In this document: one piece after another, positions 1-7,313 of the stretch
Position numbering within the stretch: the first letter of the stretch is position 1
Layout of the letters: the number at the start of each line of letters is the position of its first letter
Source: Aquibacillus kalidii
Lineage (GTDB): Bacteria; Bacillota; Bacilli; Bacillales; Amphibacillaceae
Direction: 5' to 3'
NCBI RefSeq assembly: GCF_014280935.1
Contig: NZ_JACLZI010000038.1
Coordinates: 1-64,000, forward strand
DNA: 64,000 nt
The notes under the pieces: generated by a model
Told to the model about the DNA's origin: nothing
The model's input: the letters and a program-made list of their open reading frames with translations, nothing else
Database searches by the model: none
Position numbers and translations under genes: made by a program

Positions 1-2
1 CT

Positions 3-1142
3 TTAAAAGATATATTCGGCCCGATGTTTGAAGCGATGTTAAAAGGTGAAATGAACCATCACTTGGGGTATGAATCCAATGATAAAGGAGAAAAAGAAAC
101 GTCAAATAGACGAAATGGATACGGGAAAAAGTCGGTGAAAACAACAGCTGGAGAAGTGGAAATATCCGTTCCTAGAGATCGTGATGGGTCGTTTGAACCG
201 TATTTAATACCAAAACGTCAAAAAGATGTTTCGGAAATGGAGAATAAGGTCATTTCTATGTATGCGAGGGGAATGTCGCAGCGAGATATTTCCGCCACCG
301 TTGAGGACATTTATGGTTTTTCTGTATCCCATGAAATGATTTCAGATATTACAGATGCAGTTCTACCTGAACTGGAAGAGTGGCAGACACGCCCATTAAG
401 CAACTGCTACGCTTTCCTATTTGTCGACTGTATGTACACAACGATTAGGAATCAATATGAGACAAAGAAATATGCAGTCTACACCATTTTAGGTTATACG
501 ATAGATGGAAAGAAGGATATTCTAGGTCTGTGGCTGAATGAAACAGAAAGTAAGCATAAATGGATGCAGATATTTGATGAGTTAAAAGCTAGAGGGATTG
601 AAGATATTTTCTTTATTTCTATGGATGGCGTAAGTGGCTTAGAAGAAGGAGCCCGTGCCATATTTCCTGACGTTACCGTTCAAAGATGCATCGTTCATTT
701 AATTCGAAACGCTATTAAATATGTCCCAAGCAAAGATTATAAAGCATTTACAGCTTCTTTGAAGAAAGTCTATGGAGCTCAAAGTTTAAAAGCATGCCAA
801 AGTGCATTTGAAGCCTTTAAACAGCAGTGGTCTGCTTATCCAGGTGCCATTGATGTGTGGATAAGGAACTTTCACCATGTCGAGCAGCTCTATGATTATG
901 GTAGTGCCATTCGTAAGATTATGTACACCACTAACGCCGTAGAAAGCATCCATTCCAGCTTCAGAAAAGTCACAAAAAAAGGAGCATTCCCCAACGAGAA
1001 CGCTCTACTGAAAGTCTTATTTTTACGTACAAAAGAACTGGAGAAAAAGTGGAACGGTGGCCACATTCAAAACTGGTCCATGGTCATGAATCAACTACTC
1101 ATCCATGATAAATTGGAGAGTAGGGTTTTAAAATATATTTAA
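3..1142 (+). CDS. IS256-family transposase, 5' end outside window
   Basis: DDE transposase of the IS256 (mutator-like) family, which moves its own insertion sequence. The frame is open to the left edge (LKDIFGPMFEAM precedes the first internal Met), so roughly 25-30 N-terminal residues lie outside. The catalytic acids appear intact: Asp in FVDCMY, Asp in SMDGVSGL and Glu in NAVESIHSSFRK. The C-terminus is complete, so the enzyme may be active. The DNA after the stop (ttacacac, then ttgacaagcccg) looks like the right end of the element. It is followed directly by a 40-bp repeat that recurs near 48.56 kb. Confidence 0.95.
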   Translation, partial: LKDIFGPMFEAMLKGEMNHHLGYESNDKGEKETSNRRNGYGKKSVKTTAGEVEISVPRDRDGSFEPYLIPKRQKDVSEMENKVISMYARGMSQRDISATVEDIYGFSVSHEMISDITDAVLPELEEWQTRPLSNCYAFLFVDCMYTTIRNQYETKKYAVYTILGYTIDGKKDILGLWLNETESKHKWMQIFDELKARGIEDIFFISMDGVSGLEEGARAIFPDVTVQRCIVHLIRNAIKYVPSKDYKAFTASLKKVYGAQSLKACQSAFEAFKQQWSAYPGAIDVWIRNFHHVEQLYDYGSAIRKIMYTTNAVESIHSSFRKVTKKGAFPNENALLKVLFLRTKELEKKWNGGHIQNWSMVMNQLLIHDKLESRVLKYI

Positions 1143-1169
1143 AACTTACACACTTTTCTTGACAAGCCC

Positions 1170-1209
1170 GGTTATCCACATTTAGCAGATTTTATAAATT
1201 CCTAAACTA
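1170..1209. repeat. 40-bp repeat, copy 1 (contains ttatccaca)
   Basis: These 40 bases, beginning ggttatccacatttagcag and ending cctaaacta, recur without a mismatch at 48563-48602. The block carries ttatccaca, which matches the DnaA-box consensus. Here it abuts the right end of the IS256 element. At the other site it follows a GC-rich intergenic repeat, so the IS has probably inserted into, or replaced, the left part of such a repeat. Confidence 0.85.
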
Positions 1210-1210
1210 T

Positions 1211-1253
1211 AAAAAAACAAAACAGATACATGGTAAAAGTACCTGTTTTGTTT
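1211..1253 (-). terminator. Rho-independent terminator of the PLD-like gene
   Basis: A 15-bp stem (aaacaaaacagatac against gtacctgttttgttt, one mismatch) is followed on the minus strand by a run of seven T. It lies just past the stop codon at 1269. Confidence 0.85.
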
Positions 1254-1268
1254 CGAAACCATTCTATA

Positions 1269-2252
1269 TTACACTCTTATCGCTTTTATCCGAAAATTTA
1301 AGGAGTCTTCATATTGTTTTATAGGAAGTTCCACCGTCTCGTTTAAAATTAAGTCAAGACGTTCTTCAAACTTCTTTAACCTTATATCCCATAGATTTTT
1401 ATCCACTTGATACCTTTTCTTACATACCTTATTGAGCAGAAAAGCAGATGGTAAACATACAAAATTAGTATCGTTATCCATACACAAAATAAGCCCGTGA
1501 TAGTTTCTTTGTTTAAACTGTTCTGCTAGGGCGGTTGTCAATTGATACGAATAGGACGTAAAATTGTTTTCTATTTCCTTTCCGTGTGTCGGCTCTAATA
1601 CTTTAACAACCTTTTCGTCATCTATCTTGAATAATGAATCCTCTTCTTTGATCTTCTCGTATTTTTTTACCAAACCTCGTGCTTTTAGATGATTAAAAAG
1701 TTCATCATTTGAGGGGTTATTAGTTAGCTTGATAGATTGGAAAGCGCTCTGCACTTCTCTCAATTGCTCTATAAGTGAGCAGTTTTTATCTTGAATTTTA
1801 ATAATTTCTTCTAAATAGGTGCTGTTGAATTCTACTATATTAGGATGTGCCCAGTACTGCTTATGAATTATTTCTGCCTCTTTCTCTGTTAATTCCTTAT
1901 TGAACATGATGCCTTTGGTTGGACCAGTACTACCGAAGTTTAAAGGGCCCATAAGTATTTTTTTCTTGTCGATCAAGCAAAGATTTGCTTGTATAGATTG
2001 TAACAGCTTGACATGAAACCCGATTTGACTTATTTTCTTGAGATCTTTTAGATCGGATAAACCAGTAAGATATTCCATTCCTGGTGTTTTAGTTAAATAA
2101 TTTAATTCCAAATTTCTAGCCTTTACCCCATTTAATAATCTCTCAACTCCGTCCAAGTTATTTAGAAACGGAGAAATAATTAGAATAGATGAAGTTGCCT
2201 TTTCAAATTCCTCCTTGATAAACTGTTCCAAATTGGTCCGAATTAGCTCCAT
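1269..2252 (-). CDS. Protein with degenerate phospholipase D-like domain
   Basis: A 327-aa protein of unknown function. Residues about 1-130 resemble a phospholipase D-type fold (SILIISPFLNN near the N-terminus, then CLIDKKKILMGPLNFG). The catalytic HxKxxxxD signature reads QxNxxxxD (QANLCLID) and the following GSxN reads GPLN, so hydrolase activity is unlikely. The rest is charged and helical and matches nothing I recognise. The start ATG has a good AAGGAAGG ribosome site. The gene stands alone between the IS element and a convergent-side terminator. PLD-like domains without catalytic residues occur in regulators and nucleic-acid-binding proteins, but no such role can be assigned here. Confidence 0.6.
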   Translation of the reverse strand: MELIRTNLEQFIKEEFEKATSSILIISPFLNNLDGVERLLNGVKARNLELNYLTKTPGMEYLTGLSDLKDLKKISQIGFHVKLLQSIQANLCLIDKKKILMGPLNFGSTGPTKGIMFNKELTEKEAEIIHKQYWAHPNIVEFNSTYLEEIIKIQDKNCSLIEQLREVQSAFQSIKLTNNPSNDELFNHLKARGLVKKYEKIKEEDSLFKIDDEKVVKVLEPTHGKEIENNFTSYSYQLTTALAEQFKQRNYHGLILCMDNDTNFVCLPSAFLLNKVCKKRYQVDKNLWDIRLKKFEERLDLILNETVELPIKQYEDSLNFRIKAIRV

Positions 2253-2342
2253 ATTAATCCTTCCTTTAATCCTTATACTCCTTATTTAATCGGTGTTAGC
2301 TTTCCCTAGCTATTTTTTTTTATCACAATGAAACTTGCCCAT

Positions 2343-2375
2343 AAAAAAGCCAGTACTAAACATGTAGCACTGGCT
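2343..2375 (-). terminator. Terminator of the luciferase-like gene
   Basis: Stem agccagtact/agcactggct lies eight bases past the stop of the 2383-3384 gene, with a T-rich tail on the minus strand. Confidence 0.85.
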
Positions 2376-2382
2376 CCTTTCC

Positions 2383-3384
2383 TTACTTTTCATCTACTAT
2401 TTCTTTCAAAATTTCATAAGAACGCTTTTGCTTATTCGGATCGTAAATATAAGAAACAGCCATAATTTCATCTACATTATACTTTTCTTGGAAGCTTTCC
2501 AATTGCTTTTTGACTGTATCTTTACTCCCCATCAAAGTTACACTAGACATCGATTGAGCTACTTCTTTTTCTGATGGATTCCAAATTTCGTCCATATCTT
2601 TAACAGGAGGACTTAATGGTGTTCTTGATCCTCTCACTACATTTAAGAAAAATTGTTGCATAGTTGTCGATTCAAATTTCGCTTCTTCATCTGTCTCTGC
2701 TGCTATTACATTTAAACAAACCATCATATACGGTGAATCCAAATATTGTGATGGTTGGAACTGACTACGATAGATCGAAATTGCTTCTTCCATATATCTA
2801 GGTGCGAAGTGGGAAGCAAATACATACGGTAATCCTAATTTTGCAGCTAAATGCGCGGAATCTGTTGATGACCCTAGAATATAAAGTGGGATGTTCGTAT
2901 CAACCCCTGGATGTGCTTTTACGTAATCTTGTTGTTCTTCTGGACCGAAATAAGTCAATAGTGATTGAACATCATTCGGAAACGTATATACAGTGTCATT
3001 TTTAGATCTACGCAACGCATTCGCTGTCATCATATCCGTACCAGGAGCTCGTCCCAGTCCCAAGTCTACTCTATCAGGATAAATAGTAGCCATTGTCCCA
3101 AATTGCTCCGCTACTACTAATGGAGCATGATTTGGAAGCATTACCCCACCAGAACCAACCCGAATGCGGTCAGTGTGTTCTAATGTATGTTTTATTAATA
3201 TAGAGGTAGCTGAACTAACCAACGTTGGGGTATTATGATGTTCTGCTATCCAATAACGTGTATATCCCATTTGCTCTGTACTTTGAGCTAAATCAACCAT
3301 AGAATCAATTGCTTGTTTAGCACCTTCTCCTTGTCGTATCGGTGCCAAATTTAAAACGGAAACAGGTATATTTATATTTGTCAT
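2383..3384 (-). CDS. Luciferase-like (LLM class) flavin-dependent monooxygenase
   Basis: A 333-aa TIM-barrel oxidoreductase of the bacterial luciferase-like family, usual full length. Family marks include the N-terminal [22 protein letters not shown], the [17 protein letters not shown] stretch and the [11 protein letters not shown] loop. Members use reduced flavin and oxygen on unknown small substrates, and the sequence does not reveal this one. The ATG has an AAGGGA ribosome site. It is a single-gene unit with its own terminator, divergent from the diguanylate cyclase gene. Family assignment is secure, substrate unknown. Confidence 0.9.
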   Translation of the reverse strand: MTNINIPVSVLNLAPIRQGEGAKQAIDSMVDLAQSTEQMGYTRYWIAEHHNTPTLVSSATSILIKHTLEHTDRIRVGSGGVMLPNHAPLVVAEQFGTMATIYPDRVDLGLGRAPGTDMMTANALRRSKNDTVYTFPNDVQSLLTYFGPEEQQDYVKAHPGVDTNIPLYILGSSTDSAHLAAKLGLPYVFASHFAPRYMEEAISIYRSQFQPSQYLDSPYMMVCLNVIAAETDEEAKFESTTMQQFFLNVVRGSRTPLSPPVKDMDEIWNPSEKEVAQSMSSVTLMGSKDTVKKQLESFQEKYNVDEIMAVSYIYDPNKQKRSYEILKEIVDEK

Positions 3385-3562
3385 GTGTACTATCCCTTCT
3401 AGTTAGCAAGTTTAGCTCTATAGTAACAAATTAAAAACTCGGATATATAGTATTTTGCTCGCAATAAACATTATTCCATTTTTTAACCTCAAAAAAATAG
3501 ATGGATACATGTTAGAATGGATTTTATGGGTAAGATAAAGGCACTAAGGAGAGAACTAAACG

Positions 3563-5293
3563 ATGTTTGCCAAAATTAAAAACTTAAAAAATTTAGACCT
3601 TATATTTAATAGTATATCTGACATGGTTTTTTTAATGGAGATTAATGATAAAGGCTACCTACAATTTGCAACAGCCAACAAGAACGCAACAGATTCACTT
3701 CATTTACCAAAAGGATTTGAAGGAAAAACTGTGGAAGAGCTCATGCCAACCTTATCAGCAGAAAATTTCCATTCCAAATACAAAGAAGCTATAGAATCCA
3801 AAGAGGTCATCATCTACGAAGAAAAAATGGAATTTCCAGTTGCTAGTAACTTAACTGAGAAGCGCTTAGGTTGGGTTGAATTTAAGATTACACCGGTTTT
3901 TAATGATAACGATGAGTCCGAGTACCTAATCGTAGTCTTAAGTGAAATAACAGACAGGAAAGCGAAAGAACAAGAATTAAAACAGTTAAAGGAACAATTT
4001 GAACTTATCTATAATCATGCTGGCGATCCTATCTTCACGTTTGACTCTAACGGGAAGTATATTAGCGTTAATCCTAGTTTTACAGAACTATTTGGTTGGA
4101 CCGAAGAAGAACTAATGTCAAACAGAAATAAAAGTATTCTTCCAATCACAAATAAAAGTGAATTCGCTGAAATATTATCACAATTACAAAGAGGAGAAGT
4201 TATTAAAAATCATTATGCAGAGAGAATGACTAGAACAGGGGAAATTATCCATGTCCTATCATCCTACACACCTATTATGAAGGAAGGTAAATTTACTCGT
4301 TGTATTGCAGTTTATAAAGATATCACACACATTGACCAGTTAAGAGAAGCGTTACGGGAAAGTGAAAGTAAATACCGAATTATAGTAGAAAACTCGAATG
4401 ACTTAATCCGTATTATTAACAAAGAAGGGCAAATTGAATATGCGTCCCCATCCCATTACTCCATTTTAGGTCTAGATCCAAGTTTCTTTATTGGTAAATC
4501 ATATCTCTCGTTCGTACATCGGGAAGATATGGCTAGATTACACTATTTTGTAGAGAAAATGTATGATACCGATAAGCTAGTCGATGGAATTGAATATCGC
4601 CGGCTTAATAAAAATGGAGAGATTATCTGGGTTCATACGAGAGGTGGTGTCATACAGAATGCAAAAGGAGAAGTTGACAAGCTCATTTTTGTTTCTAGAG
4701 AGATTTCTGATATAAAGGAAAGAGAAACAGAATTACGAACGATGGCGTTATATGATGAATTGACAGGATTGCCTACCCGTACCCTTTTTAATGAAAATTT
4801 AGATGTAGCAATGAATATAACAAAACGGAGCGGAAAAATAACAGCCCTTTTATTATTAGACTGTGATAATTTCAAAGGTATCAATGATACTTATGGTCAT
4901 GATGTTGGGGACGAAGTAATTAAACAATTTGCAAATAGAATTCAACTGTCCGTCCGTACGATCGATACAGTTTCCAGAATGGGTGGCGATGAATTTCAGG
5001 TTGTATTACCTGACCTTCAAGGAGAGGCAGATGCCATAAATATTTGCCAAACAATAGTCAACAGGATGGCTGATCCTATCGTATTTGGTGAACATACTAT
5101 TTCGATATCGACAAGTATTGGGATTTCTTACTATCTCGGTAAAGATAAAACAAAGGAACAAATTGTAAAAGAAGCGGACAAGGCTTTATATGTTTCAAAG
5201 GAAAAGGGTAAAAACACCTATTCAGAATATACCGAAGAAGAAACAAAACCGAAGAAAATTAAAATTTTTAACCGTTTATTCAAAAAGGAATAG
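3563..5293 (+). CDS. Diguanylate cyclase with three PAS domains
   Basis: A 576-aa cytosolic signalling protein that should make cyclic di-GMP from two GTP. Three PAS sensor domains (about residues 9-135, 140-265 and 266-390) precede a C-terminal GGDEF domain. The active-site GGDEF motif is intact, and RxxD (RTID) lies exactly five residues before it, which is the inhibitory product-binding I-site. There are no membrane segments and no EAL domain. The start ATG has an AAGGAG ribosome site. It is a single transcription unit between a divergent monooxygenase and a hairpin at 5297-5351. The signal sensed cannot be read from the sequence. Confidence 0.95.
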   Translation: MFAKIKNLKNLDLIFNSISDMVFLMEINDKGYLQFATANKNATDSLHLPKGFEGKTVEELMPTLSAENFHSKYKEAIESKEVIIYEEKMEFPVASNLTEKRLGWVEFKITPVFNDNDESEYLIVVLSEITDRKAKEQELKQLKEQFELIYNHAGDPIFTFDSNGKYISVNPSFTELFGWTEEELMSNRNKSILPITNKSEFAEILSQLQRGEVIKNHYAERMTRTGEIIHVLSSYTPIMKEGKFTRCIAVYKDITHIDQLREALRESESKYRIIVENSNDLIRIINKEGQIEYASPSHYSILGLDPSFFIGKSYLSFVHREDMARLHYFVEKMYDTDKLVDGIEYRRLNKNGEIIWVHTRGGVIQNAKGEVDKLIFVSREISDIKERETELRTMALYDELTGLPTRTLFNENLDVAMNITKRSGKITALLLLDCDNFKGINDTYGHDVGDEVIKQFANRIQLSVRTIDTVSRMGGDEFQVVLPDLQGEADAINICQTIVNRMADPIVFGEHTISISTSIGISYYLGKDKTKEQIVKEADKALYVSKEKGKNTYSEYTEEETKPKKIKIFNRLFKKE

Positions 5294-5296
5294 CAT

Positions 5297-5351
5297 GATG
5301 GTGGTCCAACAATAGTGTCTGGGAAAGTCTATTTTAAGGACCACCACTATC
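5297..5351. terminator. Bidirectional hairpin between convergent genes
   Basis: Arms gatggtggtcc and ggaccaccactatc pair between the ends of the diguanylate cyclase (+) and the small gene at 5354 (-). The loop is long and the T-tracts are modest. Confidence 0.6.
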
Positions 5352-5353
5352 AT

Positions 5354-5581
5354 TTATATCATTTTCTTAATGTCCGCTCTGATTGAATCAATTAGCTCAT
5401 CAGATAAATCAACTGGAATAGAGTGATGATTTTTGAAAGCCCACGTATTGATTACTTCAAGGTCAGATTTATTATAGGAAATGCTGATCATTTTGTCCTT
5501 AATCTTAATATCAGCAGTTACCGTTTCTTCCCGTCGGAACCCTTCATCAATAATAACATTTTCTATTTTATATGATTTCAC
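5354..5581 (-). CDS. Small hypothetical protein (75 aa)
   Basis: An acidic, soluble 75-aa protein with no domain I recognise. The start is GTG at 5581, seven bases after AAAGGAG. The nearby ATG is out of frame and runs into TGA. The clean ribosome site and the convergent hairpin support a real gene. It lies between a signalling gene and another small gene, which gives no functional hint. Confidence 0.65.
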   Translation of the reverse strand: MKSYKIENVIIDEGFRREETVTADIKIKDKMISISYNKSDLEVINTWAFKNHHSIPVDLSDELIDSIRADIKKMI

Positions 5582-5704
5582 ATGATTACTCCTTTAAATT
5601 AGAATATACTATTATGTTCTTCCTTCTCCTATAGATTATTCCCTACCGGTTACATATATTGAACAAAAGTCCATATCCTAAACTTATATAGGAGGTGTAC
5701 ACTT

Positions 5705-5887
5705 ATGGGAAATAAGAAAAAAAATCAAACTGCTGAAAATATAAAAGAAACTGCTGGAGCAGCCTTTCACAATGTCCATAGCGCCCTTGAAACGACAGAA
5801 AATGCTGCGATGGAAGCAGTCGATGTGACTGCAGAGGCTGTAGAGGAAATCACAAACGATTCAAAGAAGAATCGTAATAATAAATAA
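5705..5887 (+). CDS. Small helical hypothetical protein (60 aa)
   Basis: A 60-aa protein rich in Ala, Glu, Lys and Asn, with charged ends and a central amphipathic Ala/Glu helix. There is no signal peptide or membrane segment. A near-perfect ATAGGAGGTG ribosome site precedes the ATG and a strong terminator follows, so expression is likely. Its composition recalls small stress or spore proteins of Bacillaceae, but I cannot name a family. Confidence 0.7.
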   Translation: MGNKKKNQTAENIKETAGAAFHNVHSALETTENAAMEAVDVTAEAVEEITNDSKKNRNNK

Positions 5888-5895
5888 ACGTTTTA

Positions 5896-5928
5896 TAACG
5901 GCTATTGGATCAATAGCCGTTATTTATT
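5896..5928 (+). terminator. Terminator of the 60-aa gene
   Basis: A 12-bp stem taacggctattg with loop gat is followed by a T-rich tail, directly after the stop at 5887. Confidence 0.85.
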
Positions 5929-6286
5929 ACATATGGATTGAATCCAATATTTGATGGTAAGCATTATTTGTTAAAACTGGATCTGGATCCTGACCTTTTT
6001 TCTTTGGCACATCGAAGTTAGATAAGACAAAGTGGAATGTTGGTTCTACCCCATGTCTAGCCAAGGAATATTTACAACAAGATAACTTACATCCATCAAT
6101 TGCTATGATTTCTCTTCCAGACTTTGCTGTTCGAACAAGTGACTTCACATCCCCACCTACACCCGCAATACAGGACATTTCAGCTACATTCTCTCGATCC
6201 ATCTTTATTGCAATGGTATTAGCCGTTTGTGCAGCTGAGGAACAACCAGAACAGGAATAAACAATCGACATAGCTTTTTTTTTCAT
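5927..6286 (-). CDS. DGC-domain putative zinc-binding protein
   Basis: A 119-aa protein of the DGC family, named for its invariant Asp-Gly-Cys. Cysteine clusters are visible at the N-terminus (YSCSGCSSAAQ), in the middle (EMSCIAGVGG) and at the signature AIDGCKLSCCK, consistent with metal binding. It has the usual full length and is cytosolic. The cellular role of the family is unknown. The ATG follows AAAGGG, and the gene stands alone. Confidence 0.8.
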   Translation of the reverse strand: MKKKAMSIVYSCSGCSSAAQTANTIAIKMDRENVAEMSCIAGVGGDVKSLVRTAKSGREIIAIDGCKLSCCKYSLARHGVEPTFHFVLSNFDVPKKKGQDPDPVLTNNAYHQILDSIHM

Positions 6287-6428
6287 AGAAAAACCCTTTC
6301 TGTTTTAAAATTCAGAATAAATAGATTACGATAATATTACTTTAAATCATTTCCACCCCCATAATAGTGAAGAATATCACTTTGTTCTTTAATTTTATTG
6401 GTTCAACCGAGAAAACTGTAAAAAACAC

Positions 6429-6459
6429 TTGCTAAACCACCTCTACCTAAGTGTATAAT
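6429..6459 (+). promoter_or_regulatory. Putative promoter of the sigH-like gene
   Basis: TTGCTA and TATAAT are spaced 19 bases apart, a little wide for sigma-A. The -10 box overlaps an in-frame upstream GTG, which argues that translation starts downstream at TTG 6496. Confidence 0.5.
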
Positions 6460-6495
6460 GAACCTACAGACAGCCGTATCGGCGGGGTGAAATCA

Positions 6496-7203
6496 TTGAA
6501 TAAAACAGAGAATAAATACGACAATCACATATACAAAGATTTAGAAGATGAGAAAATAGTTAATTTGGTTCATTGTGGAGATAGTGAAGCACTTGATTTT
6601 TTAATTCATAAATATCGCCAATTTGTTCATGCTAAAGCTCGTTCATATTTTCTAATTGGAGCAGACCGTGAGGATATCATCCAAGAAGGTATGATTGGCC
6701 TTTTCAAAGCGATTAGGGATTACAAAAAAGATAAACTAAATTCTTTTAGATCCTTTGCAGAACTTTGTATTACGAGACAAATTATTACCGCTATTAAAAC
6801 AGCTACTCGACAAAAACATATCCCTCTAAATTCTTATGTGTCTTTAGATAAGCCTGTTTTTGAAGATGAATCAGACCGTACACTAATGGATTTAATATTA
6901 GGAACTAATGCTTCGGATCCAGAAGAGCTAATTATAAAACAAGAAGAATTTAATAACTTTGAAACAAAGATGTCTGAATTACTGAGTGATCTTGAGCGTG
7001 AAGTACTTGCCCTTTATTTAGAGGGACAATCCTATAAGGAAATATCGTTAAAATTAAATAGTCATGTCAAAGCCATCGATAATGCGCTAACTCGCGTAAA
7101 AAGAAAATTAGAAAAATATGCTGAGCTAGGACAATCTGCTTTAAATGAAAGTTCTAGTAATTCTTATAAGATGAGATCGTTAAAATCATTAAAATCGAAA
7201 TAG
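6496..7203 (+). CDS. sigH: SigH-like RNA polymerase sigma factor (paralog)
   Basis: A sigma-70-family factor very close to Bacillus SigH (sigma-30), which drives early sporulation and competence genes. Region 2 (ADREDIIQEGMIGLFKAIRD) and region 4 (SYKEISLKLNSHVKAIDNAL) are intact. TTG 6496 is preferred because GGGGTG lies six bases upstream and the earlier GTG overlaps the promoter, giving 235 aa. The C-terminal 20 or so residues are a Ser/Lys-rich tail that B. subtilis SigH lacks. The usual sigH locus lies beside rpmG, secE and nusG. Here none of these is present, so this is probably a second copy. A terminator at 7244 ends the unit. Confidence 0.85.
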   Translation: MNKTENKYDNHIYKDLEDEKIVNLVHCGDSEALDFLIHKYRQFVHAKARSYFLIGADREDIIQEGMIGLFKAIRDYKKDKLNSFRSFAELCITRQIITAIKTATRQKHIPLNSYVSLDKPVFEDESDRTLMDLILGTNASDPEELIIKQEEFNNFETKMSELLSDLEREVLALYLEGQSYKEISLKLNSHVKAIDNALTRVKRKLEKYAELGQSALNESSSNSYKMRSLKSLKSK

Positions 7204-7243
7204 GTGCAACAAAACACTTCCTATTTATACCTTGCCAACATAA

Positions 7244-7286
7244 AGAGAAGCTACTAATCGATAAAGACTAGTAGCTTCTCTTTTTT
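7244..7286 (+). terminator. Terminator after sigH-like gene
   Basis: A 13-bp stem agagaagctacta/tagtagcttctct is followed by six T. Confidence 0.9.
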
Positions 7287-7313
7287 CTAATATAATTTTC
7301 TAAGATGGGGAAA

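Noticed and set aside
1172-1180. A replication origin suggested by ttatccaca
   Set aside because: A single box within a repeat, without clustered boxes, an AT-rich unwinding element or dnaA/dnaN nearby.
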